A stretch of 64,000 nucleotides of DNA from Aquimarina amphilecti (lineage in GTDB: Bacteria; Bacteroidota; Bacteroidia; Flavobacteriales; Flavobacteriaceae). The position numbers and the translations under genes were made by a program. Below the pieces are notes generated by a model that worked only from the letters and a program-made list of their open reading frames with translations, did not search any database and was not told the DNA's origin. Below are positions 17,989 through 26,200 of this stretch, piece after piece; within the stretch, counting starts at the first letter, position 1, and every line of letters starts with the position of its first letter. The stretch covers positions 515,728-579,727 of the forward strand of contig NZ_FOAB01000003.1 of assembly GCF_900109375.1 (NCBI RefSeq), read 5' to 3'.

Positions 17989-18717
17989 TTGAAAGAATTG
18001 GTCGACATAGCTTTTTCGCAAGTAAACATAGTATTAACGATACTTATGATTTTATTAATCTTGTATTGGTTATTTACAATGATTTCAGGAGTTGATTTTG
18101 ATCTAGATGTTGACGTAGACATTGATGTCGATGTCGATGCAGATTTAGATCTGGATATGGATACTGATAGTAATATCGAAGGTGGAAATCTAGATTTTGA
18201 AGATATTGCCAATACAGAAGTTAATAAAGAAGATGTTGTTGGAAAAAGAAGAAAACCTTTAAAATGGTGGCAAATTCTTTTGATTTACTTCAATTTTGTT
18301 GGTCTACCATTTATGTTCACATTCACATGCTGGATATTTATATGGTGGTTATGTACTACGATATCAACAAGTTTGACTCATAGCTATAATAATGATATTG
18401 GATTCATTTTCTTCCTCGGAGGAATTATTCCTTCTCTATTAATCACTAAAGTTTTTACCACTCCTTTCAAAAGTTTTTTTAAAAACCTAAATAAAGATGG
18501 AGATGCTCCAATCGATTTAATAGGTAGAAAAGGAGTAATTCAATCAACAATATCAGAAGACAAAATGGGTTCCGCAGAAGTAGTAGTAGAAGGAAATCCA
18601 ATGTCTATATATGTTAAATCTTTAAACGGAGAGCAAATAAACTATAATCAGGAGATTTTGATAATAAAACGATCAGGAGACAAGAACTTCTATTATGTAC
18701 AATCTTATAACGATTAA
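17989..18717 (+). CDS. NfeD-like membrane protein with OB-fold
   Basis: 242 aa. N-terminal TM helix (about 11-33), then an unusual acidic segment (36-60) in which 13 aspartates alternate with hydrophobic residues (DFDLDVDVDIDVDVDADLD and onwards), two or three TM segments (about 90-160) and a C-terminal OB-fold-like domain (about 175-240: LIGRKGVIQSTIS...GEQINYNQEILIIK). Membrane OB-fold proteins of the NfeD/YqiJ type partner SPFH/flotillin proteins, which follow here. The start is a TTG at 17989, as no ATG fits; Met17 or Met20 would remove the first helix. The acidic run may bind cations. Confidence 0.82.
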   Translation: MKELVDIAFSQVNIVLTILMILLILYWLFTMISGVDFDLDVDVDIDVDVDADLDLDMDTDSNIEGGNLDFEDIANTEVNKEDVVGKRRKPLKWWQILLIYFNFVGLPFMFTFTCWIFIWWLCTTISTSLTHSYNNDIGFIFFLGGIIPSLLITKVFTTPFKSFFKNLNKDGDAPIDLIGRKGVIQSTISEDKMGSAEVVVEGNPMSIYVKSLNGEQINYNQEILIIKRSGDKNFYYVQSYND

Positions 18718-18729
18718 AATAGACTAATA

Positions 18730-19374
18730 ATGCAAGAAAGCTTACTCTCATTTATGGGTATAGTAATTAGCTTCATAATATTACTTATTACGTTTTATTT
18801 TGTGCTTTTTTTAAAGTTTTACAAAAAACCAAAACAAGGGCAGGCAATTGTTAGATCAGGACTTAAAGGAGTACAAATTGGTATACATAAAGGAGTATAT
18901 GCAATCCCATTTTTTCACACATTAGAATACGTAGATCTTACTACTAAACAATTAAATATTGAACACAAAGAAAATGAAGGGGTTGTTTGTAAAGATTTTA
19001 TAAGGGTAGATATAAAAATCAATTTTTGGATAAGAATTTCTACTACTCCAGATGATATTTTGCGAGTTTCAAATGCTTTTGGCTGTAAAACAACTTTTGA
19101 TCAAATGAAAATAAACGACATATTCCGAGCAAAATTCTCAGAAGCTATAAAAACTATTGCTTTTACATATGAATATGAAGTTTTACATGATAAAAAAGCA
19201 GAATTTAAGAACGAAATTTTACTTCTAATAGGAAAAGAGCTCAATGGGTATATACTTGATGATTGTATTATTGAATACATAAAACAAACACCGATTGTGT
19301 TTCTAAATCCTAGTAACATAATAGATTCAAAAGGAATTAAAAAAATTAATGAATTAACCGAAATTAAAAACTAA
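18730..19374 (+). CDS. Short SPFH/band-7 protein
   Basis: 214 aa: a TM anchor (about 8-30) and an SPFH domain (about 33-205) closely resembling the N-terminal third of the flotillin that follows (shared PKQGQAIVRSGLKGVQIG, KGVYAIPFFH, VVCKDFIRVDIKI). It ends where the flotillin coiled coil would begin, so it appears to be a duplicated and shortened paralogue, perhaps capping or modulating the flotillin oligomer. Intact frame and 12-bp spacing to the upstream gene argue for a working gene. Confidence 0.88.
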   Translation: MQESLLSFMGIVISFIILLITFYFVLFLKFYKKPKQGQAIVRSGLKGVQIGIHKGVYAIPFFHTLEYVDLTTKQLNIEHKENEGVVCKDFIRVDIKINFWIRISTTPDDILRVSNAFGCKTTFDQMKINDIFRAKFSEAIKTIAFTYEYEVLHDKKAEFKNEILLLIGKELNGYILDDCIIEYIKQTPIVFLNPSNIIDSKGIKKINELTEIKN

Positions 19375-19390
19375 TAAACACTAAACTATT

Positions 19391-21490
19391 ATGACAAACA
19401 TCTTACCATTCATTGGCATAGGAATAGGCTTAATTCTATTCTTAATCATTGTATACTTTGCGATCATCGCAATGTTTTATAAAAAAATTCCTCAAGGGCA
19501 AGCTCTTGTTCGAACAGGATTTAAAGGTACCCAGGTAGCTACTGACAAAGGGCTTTACGTAGTTCCTGTATTCCACAAGGTGGAAATTATGGATATATCC
19601 GTTAAGAAAATTCAAATAGAACGTTTAGGAGGAGATGGATTAGTCTGTAAAGATAATATGAGGGCAGATATAAAAGTAGCCTTTTTCGTAAGGGTTAATA
19701 GCGATGTAGATTCCATTAAAAAAGTAGCTCAAACAATTGGTTGCGAGAGAGCATCTGAAGTATCAACCTTAGAAGAACTATTTGAAGCCAAGTTTTCAGA
19801 AGCTCTAAAAACAGTAGGGAAGAAATTTCAATTTACTGAATTATATGAGGCAAGACGTGAATTTAGAGATGAGATTGTAAACATTATAGGTACTGATCTT
19901 AATGGATACACATTAGAAGATTGTGCTATTGACTATTTAGAGCAAACACCTGTTTCGTTCTTAAAAATGGACAACATATTAGATGCAGAAGGTATCAAAA
20001 AAATTACCGAATTAACCGCTGCACAAAACATGAAAGCTAACCTAATCAAGCGTGATGAAGAAAAAGTGATTCGTAAACAAGATGTAGAAGCGCGTGAAGC
20101 TATTTTAGAATTAGACAAGCAATTAGCAGAAAAAGAAGAACAACAAAGAAGAGAAATAGCAAACATAACTGCTCGCGAAGAAGCAGAAATACTTAAAGTC
20201 GCAGAAGAAGAAAGACTAAAATCGGAAACTGCTCGTATTGCTACACAAGAAAAAGTAAAAGTTGCAGAAGAAAATATGCAACGCCAGATCATCGTAGCAG
20301 AGAAAAACAAACAACGTACTGATGCTGTAGAAACAGAAAGAGTAGAAAAAGATAGAATGCTAGAGGCTACAGAACGTGAGCGTATTGTAACCTTGGCTCA
20401 GATCGAAAAAGAAAAAGTTGTAGAAGTTGAGAAGAAAAACATTCAAGATGTAATTCGTGATCGCGTTACTTTAGAAAAAGGTGTGGTAGAAGAGCAAGAG
20501 AATATGAAAGATATTCAGGCATTTAAGACCGCAGATCGTGATAAGCAAGTAAAAATTACTGTTGCCGAAGCAAATGCTCAAGAAGCATTAATTACAACTA
20601 TCAAAGCTGCCGAAGCACAAAAAGAAGCTGCTAAACAAAAAGCGGAAGAAATAAACATTGAAGCACAAGCACAAAAAGAAGCTAGTGAAAAAGAAGCAGA
20701 AGCTCGTAAAACACTAGCGGAAGCAACTGCTAAAGAAGAAGCAACAATCGGAATGTCTGAAGCTCAAGTAATGCACGCTAAAGCTGATGCAAATGAACGT
20801 CAAGGTATTGTAGAAGCTTCTATTATTGAGAAAAAAGCCAAAGCAGAAGCTGCAGGAATCTCTGCCAAAGCAGAAGCCCTAAAAGAAGAAGGTGTAGCAG
20901 AAGCTGAAGTAATCAAAGAAAAAGCACTTGCCAAAGCAATTGGTGATAAAGAAATTGCATTAGCAGAAGCAGCTGGAATAGAAGAGAAAGCAGAAGCAAT
21001 GAAAAAACTTGACGGTGTTGGTAAAGAACACGAAGAGTTTAAATTACGATTAGATAAAGAATTACAAGTAGACTTAGCTGAAATAAATATCCATAAAGAG
21101 ATCGCAGATGCACAAGCAGAAGTAATCGGAGAAGCCCTAAAAGCTGCTAATATTGATATCGTAGGTGGAGAGACTATGTTCTTTGATCAAATCGTTGGTC
21201 AAATTACTAAAGCTAAAGGATTTGATAGATTAGTAAAACACTCTGATAATATTCAGGATGTAAAAGATGCCATTTTAGGAAGCGATGATATAAAAGGAAA
21301 TCTTTTAGAAAAAGTAAAAGAATTTGCTACTAAATATGGGGTCTCTTCAGAAGACATCAAAAACCTAACGATAGCTAACATTCTGATGGATCTAAAACAG
21401 AAGTCTACCAATGAAGAAGAAAACACTTTATTTAGTAATCTGTTTAATCTAGCTAAAGGACTAGGGTTATCTGACAAAAAATTGAAATAA
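19391..21490 (+). CDS. Flotillin/YqiK-like protein
   Basis: 699 aa. N-terminal TM helix (about 6-28), SPFH domain (about 32-205), a very long Ala/Glu/Lys-rich coiled coil (about 210-560) and a globular C-terminal tail (about 570-699). This is the flotillin/YqiK layout; these proteins form large membrane cages and organise membrane microdomains. It lies directly after an NfeD-like gene and its short paralogue, as in other NfeD-flotillin operons. A hairpin at 21501-21529 follows, 10 bp after the stop. Confidence 0.92.
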   Translation: MTNILPFIGIGIGLILFLIIVYFAIIAMFYKKIPQGQALVRTGFKGTQVATDKGLYVVPVFHKVEIMDISVKKIQIERLGGDGLVCKDNMRADIKVAFFVRVNSDVDSIKKVAQTIGCERASEVSTLEELFEAKFSEALKTVGKKFQFTELYEARREFRDEIVNIIGTDLNGYTLEDCAIDYLEQTPVSFLKMDNILDAEGIKKITELTAAQNMKANLIKRDEEKVIRKQDVEAREAILELDKQLAEKEEQQRREIANITAREEAEILKVAEEERLKSETARIATQEKVKVAEENMQRQIIVAEKNKQRTDAVETERVEKDRMLEATERERIVTLAQIEKEKVVEVEKKNIQDVIRDRVTLEKGVVEEQENMKDIQAFKTADRDKQVKITVAEANAQEALITTIKAAEAQKEAAKQKAEEINIEAQAQKEASEKEAEARKTLAEATAKEEATIGMSEAQVMHAKADANERQGIVEASIIEKKAKAEAAGISAKAEALKEEGVAEAEVIKEKALAKAIGDKEIALAEAAGIEEKAEAMKKLDGVGKEHEEFKLRLDKELQVDLAEINIHKEIADAQAEVIGEALKAANIDIVGGETMFFDQIVGQITKAKGFDRLVKHSDNIQDVKDAILGSDDIKGNLLEKVKEFATKYGVSSEDIKNLTIANILMDLKQKSTNEEENTLFSNLFNLAKGLGLSDKKLK

Positions 21491-21500
21491 CATTCATAAA

Positions 21501-21529
21501 AATTCTCCTCCATTATCCGGAGGAGAATT
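21501..21529 (+). terminator. Terminator-like hairpin after flotillin
   Basis: Perfect 11-bp stem (21501-21511 with 21519-21529), 7-nt loop. No T-run, so it may be a partial terminator or transcript stabiliser before the small-protein genes. Confidence 0.6.
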
Positions 21530-21701
21530 CCATCCACTCGAAGTGGAAATAAAATAATAGGAATCTGCAATACTTTATGAATACCATCATAAATACATTA
21601 TTAGACCCATAAAAGTCAATCCCTGAAAGTCTTGAACTCTCTTTGGGGTAGCGAGTGATTGACTAGATGGGATTTGTTTAACTTTTAAAATACGGTTTAA
21701 T

Positions 21702-21953
21702 ATGGGAGGATTTGGCTCGGCGCAAGGAATGATAACTTCCTTGAAGAATAATAGCAGAAGGAACAAACGTGAAGCTTTTGATAGATGGACTAGTTCTGAT
21801 AAAGAAAGTAATGGCATAGAAGTAGAACCTGTTTCAGAAGAAGTTCTAATAGAAATTAGAAATAAAATTCAGAAACAAAATCGAATAACCACTATAAAAA
21901 TAACAGTAGTTATTGTGATTGGCATCATAGCAACAACTTGGTTGTTATTCTAA
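21702..21953 (+). CDS. Small membrane protein (paralogue 1)
   Basis: 83 aa: basic, Asn/Lys/Arg-rich N-terminus, central VSEEVLIEIRNKIQKQNR and one C-terminal TM helix. It is a tail-anchored-like protein, clearly related to the following gene (shared SLKNN/SMKNN, VEPVSEE/VEQVSEE, IKI region). Function unknown; it is embedded in the PspA-flotillin island. Confidence 0.8.
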   Translation: MGGFGSAQGMITSLKNNSRRNKREAFDRWTSSDKESNGIEVEPVSEEVLIEIRNKIQKQNRITTIKITVVIVIGIIATTWLLF

Positions 21954-21990
21954 TAAATCATTGAAATATCAATTGTAAACTTGAAAACGT

Positions 21991-22290
21991 ATGAGTGCAA
22001 TTTCGGGAATGAACATTTCGATGAAGAATAATAATCGAAGAGGTAAGAGAAAAGCTTTTAGTAATATTAGCGGCGAATCAGATACTGAAAGTAAAGGAAT
22101 TAAAGTAGAACAGGTCTCAGAAGAACTACTGATTAAAATTAGAAAGAAAATAAAGCAACAGCAAAAAGCAACAAAAAAAAGAAATATCGTTATTGCGATT
22201 ATTAGTTTGCTTTTAGTAACTCTTGTTTTTTGGGCTATAATACTCCATTTTCAAAATGATCCTGGAGTTAGTTTTGGACCTTTTAGATAA
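21991..22290 (+). CDS. Small membrane protein (paralogue 2)
   Basis: 99 aa, paralogue of the preceding gene with the same plan: basic N-terminus (MKNNNRRGKRKAFS), VEQVSEELLIKIRKKIK helix and one TM helix (about 65-86), then a short extracytoplasmic tail. It lies 37 bp downstream, so the two probably arose by tandem duplication. Function unknown. Confidence 0.8.
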   Translation: MSAISGMNISMKNNNRRGKRKAFSNISGESDTESKGIKVEQVSEELLIKIRKKIKQQQKATKKRNIVIAIISLLLVTLVFWAIILHFQNDPGVSFGPFR

Positions 22291-22302
22291 AAAAAAAGAA
22301 TT

Positions 22303-22662
22303 ATGAACAAAAAATTTTTAGGATTAATAGCAGTATTATTTATAGCTGTTGGAGTTTTAGCATTTAACACCTACCATAAAAAAGAAGGATTAATAAAAAA
22401 TGGTACTAGCACAACTGCAGTAATAGAAAAAATTTCAACAAACAAAATTGATAATGAATTCTCGCCCACAGTAGAGAATATTCATATCAAATATAAGTAT
22501 ACAGTAAAAAGCAAAGAGTTTACAAAAACACAAGAAATTTCAAGACATGAACATGATTTATACTTTGCAAAAACTGGCAAAACAGGAGATTCTATAAAAA
22601 TCCTGTATGACTCAGAAAAACCTACAAATTCTATAATTGAGAAAATTAAACAGCATAAGTAG
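22303..22662 (+). CDS. DUF3592-like small membrane protein
   Basis: 119 aa. N-terminal hydrophobic segment (about 5-22; signal anchor) followed by a beta-rich domain with TTAVIEKISTNK, YKYTVKSKEFTK, and GDSIKILYDSEKPTNS, which resembles DUF3592 proteins. Extracytoplasmic; role unknown. It starts 12 bp after the preceding gene. Confidence 0.75.
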   Translation: MNKKFLGLIAVLFIAVGVLAFNTYHKKEGLIKNGTSTTAVIEKISTNKIDNEFSPTVENIHIKYKYTVKSKEFTKTQEISRHEHDLYFAKTGKTGDSIKILYDSEKPTNSIIEKIKQHK

Positions 22663-22731
22663 TTTTCTCAAGTTCAATCTGAAATCAGAAATTAAGATCA
22701 AATCAAAAACTTAATAAAAAAGAAGAAATAA

Positions 22732-23211
22732 ATGACTCCCAATATCCATTTCTCGGAGAAACAAAAATTCAGTCAATCTTGGCTATGGATATTAATACTC
22801 ATTTCCGGAATAGCACCTATCCTATATCTTTTTAACTCTAAAGATATTGAAATAACTACGCTTATAATTGTTATCTGTTCTTTTGCTTTAGTCATTTTAA
22901 TTTTTGCTTTAATGAAGTTAGAAACGATAATTAAAAATGACGGAATCTATATTCGTTTTTTTCCGTTTCATATTAAATTTACACAATATAATTGGGACAC
23001 TGTTAAACAGCTATCTATTAGAAAATATGATCCAATTTATGAATATGGTGGATGGGGCATAAGAATGAGCTTTGGAGGAAAAGGGAAAGCATATAATGTT
23101 TCTGGAAATACTGGATTACAATTAGAATTCAGAAACAATAAGAAATTATTAATAGGAACTAATAAGCCTGATGAACTTTCTGAAGCTTTGAAAAAAATTG
23201 GCAAACTTTAA
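22732..23211 (+). CDS. Membrane protein with PH-like domain
   Basis: 159 aa. Two adjacent TM helices (about 16-34 and 40-60) followed by a beta-rich domain (about 65-155) that resembles a bacterial PH-like fold (YIRFFPFHIKF, TVKQLSIRKYDP, GLQLEFRNNKKLLIGTNKPDEL). It immediately precedes the giant ATPase gene (31-bp gap to that gene's preferred start). Function unknown. Confidence 0.75.
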   Translation: MTPNIHFSEKQKFSQSWLWILILISGIAPILYLFNSKDIEITTLIIVICSFALVILIFALMKLETIIKNDGIYIRFFPFHIKFTQYNWDTVKQLSIRKYDPIYEYGGWGIRMSFGGKGKAYNVSGNTGLQLEFRNNKKLLIGTNKPDELSEALKKIGKL

Positions 23212-23242
23212 TCAACTCTATCTAAAAACTAGAGGAACAACT

Positions 23243-26200
23243 ATGGAAGAAACCAACACTAACGACATACAACTAGACGGTGGGACGTATGAGATTATTC
23301 AAAATCGCTTGCAAAAACAAAAGGGTGAACTCCAAAATCGTCTTACCCAATTAAATGATGCGAGGAAAGAAGTTTTTGGTAGTGTAGAGACCAAACTTAT
23401 AGCCAATAACCGTATCAATACAGAAAACAACTGCATTGCTCGAGATATTGTAACTATTGGAAACTTTTGCCTTTTTGGATATAATGTTCATTTTGGATTA
23501 CGAACAGAGATAAAACTAGATGATGTATTCAGTATTTACACCTATGCTGATGATCATTTTATAAATAAAAAGTTAGATCTTATCAATGATCCTATTTTTA
23601 TTGACGACTTTACTAATCTATATAAATATTACAGAAACACTATCTTCTCAAAGTTCGCCATCGTTGGGAATTACCTACATATGGTATTTCAATTAAGCGA
23701 AAGTGTTTCTGATATAAAAACTTTTAAATGGCTCATAAACGAAGGTACACTTACCTATGTGGATAACCGTAGTGAACATGAGTTTAAATTTCCAAAACAG
23801 TATGAGTTCGAATGGACTGAAGTCTCTCGTGATATGCATCGTTATGGAACACATCCTCATATTTCCATACTAGACAAAGTTTTTGTAGAAACTGTAGGTG
23901 GTGATCTTACTATTAAAATAGAAGATAATACAGACGACGGAAAAGGAATATATGATGAAGCCGTAGAACAAGTTGATCAAACGCTTGATGATGGACAATA
24001 TCGATATGCAGATCTCGGCAACCTAATTGCTTTAGAAATAAAGCCCTTTCAAGAATCACCAAGATATTTTGTATACAACCATAAAGTACAAGAAGTTAAA
24101 AAAATCGAATGCATAAAAGATGCGTGCGTATTACTACCGGATGATCAAGGAATAATTTATCCTAATGGGTATTATCTTCAATCTGGAGAAGTAAAACTAT
24201 TCACTAATGACATTTCTGATGTTCAATTCCAAGAAAAAATTAGCTCTCCTAATGGAGAAGACTTCTTGTATGTATTCTATGAAAGTGAAAAAGGTTTATA
24301 CACCTTAATGTCGTATAACGTCATAGAACAAGAAGTGAAAACGCCTATTATTTGTAATGGTTTTACAATTCTAGAAGGTGGTGAACTTTGTTATTTTAAA
24401 ACTGAAGATGACCAGACAAAACATCATGTTATTCAAATATGGCAGACACCTTTCTTAAAAGGAAATGAGATTCCATCAGAACATACAGACACATTACTCT
24501 ATAAAATTGGTAATAAAGATATTGTAAAGGCAATGGCAGAATGCCATGCATTAATCACATTACTTAATAAAGAAGATAATTATGATGGACTGTATGATGA
24601 CCTAGCTAAATCATCCAGCGATATTATTGATAGTTATTATTGGATAAGAGAAGATGATACCTGTCGATTAGATGTTCCATTAGGAGAAATTACCAATGCC
24701 GCAAATGCAGCTATTGATGAATTCGAAAAAGTGGTACAACTTAGAAGAACAGCTACTACTGTAACCAAAGAAACTAAAGCAGCTGCAGAAGAAATATTTG
24801 GTAAAATAAAAAGTAGTTCATTCCGATCTATTGACGATTTCGTACAAGTCTTATCCCAACTAAGAACTTTGCGAGGGGAAGTTATTGGTTTAAACGACAT
24901 ACGATATATTGACAAACAATTTATCACGGATCTTGAAACTGAAATTGCAGAACAAACCGACAAAATTTCTAAACGTTGTGTACAATTTTTATTGGATGAT
25001 AAAGCACTACTACCCTATCATAATCGAGTAGAAGAAAAACAACAAGCGTTAGATAGTATAAAAAAGGTAATAGAAGCTAAAAAGCTAGAGGACGAAGTAA
25101 ATCAAATTGCTAAAGATCTAGAAATGCTAATTGATATTGTTTCCAATCTTCAGATTGAAGACACTTCGCACTCTACAAAAATCATTGATAATATTTCTTT
25201 AATTTTTGCAACTATCAATCAGCTTAAAGCTGGTATCAAGAATAAAATAAAATCGCTTGGGAGTAAAGAAGCAAATGCAGAATTTGCTGCACAATTAAAA
25301 TTAGTAGATCAAAGTATTATCAACTACCTTGATATAGCCAATACTCCAGAAAAGACCGATGAGTTATTAAACAAAGTATCTGTTCAACTAGAAGATTTAG
25401 AAGGTAGATTTGCTGATTTCGAAGAGTTTATCACCCAGATCATTGAAAAACGCGAAGAAGTATATAATGCTTTTGAAGCTAGAAAAAACAGTTTAATCGA
25501 AGCTAGAAACAAAAAAGCTGTTGCTTTAGAAAATGCTGCCAATAGAATCTTAAAAGGCGTTACCAAAAAAGCATTAAGTTTTGACTCTAATGCTGACATT
25601 AATGGATACTTTGCTTCAGATTTAATGATTAATAAGCTTCGAGATATCATTACTGATTTAATGAAGTTGGATGATGCCGGTAAAGCAGAAACCATTGAAA
25701 CGGCCTTAAAAGTAGCCAAAGAAGATGCGACTCGTAAGTTAAAAGACAAACAAGATCTTTATGAAGATGGTGAAAACATTATCAAGCTAGGAAAACACAA
25801 GTTTGGTGTTAACAAACAACCGCTGGATCTCACCATAATTTATAAAGATAAAACATTACAATATCACCTTACAGGAACTGATTTCTATCAAGAAATAAGA
25901 AACGAAGTTTTATTACAATCTAAAAAATACTGGGATCAAGAACTAATCTCAGAAAACTCTGAGATATATCGTTCTGCTTATTTAGCCTATAAGCTATTTA
26001 TTACTAAAAGGGAAGAATTAACTAGTTTAGGAGAAACAGAATTATTAGAGCTTATCAAATCTGAAAGCAGTAAAAACTATGCAGAAGGATACGTAAAAGG
26101 AGTTCATGATGTAGATGCTGCAAAAATTTTAAAAACTTTAGTAAGCAAAGATCATGATCTTGGATTATTAAGATACAATTCATTATCCAGATCCTACGCA

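Noticed and set aside
18094..18170. A short tandem DNA repeat or CRISPR-like element
   Set aside because: It is coding sequence with variable Asp codons and no spacer-repeat layout.
18730..19374. A flotillin pseudogene
   Set aside because: The frame is intact, spacing to neighbours is normal and the SPFH domain is complete.
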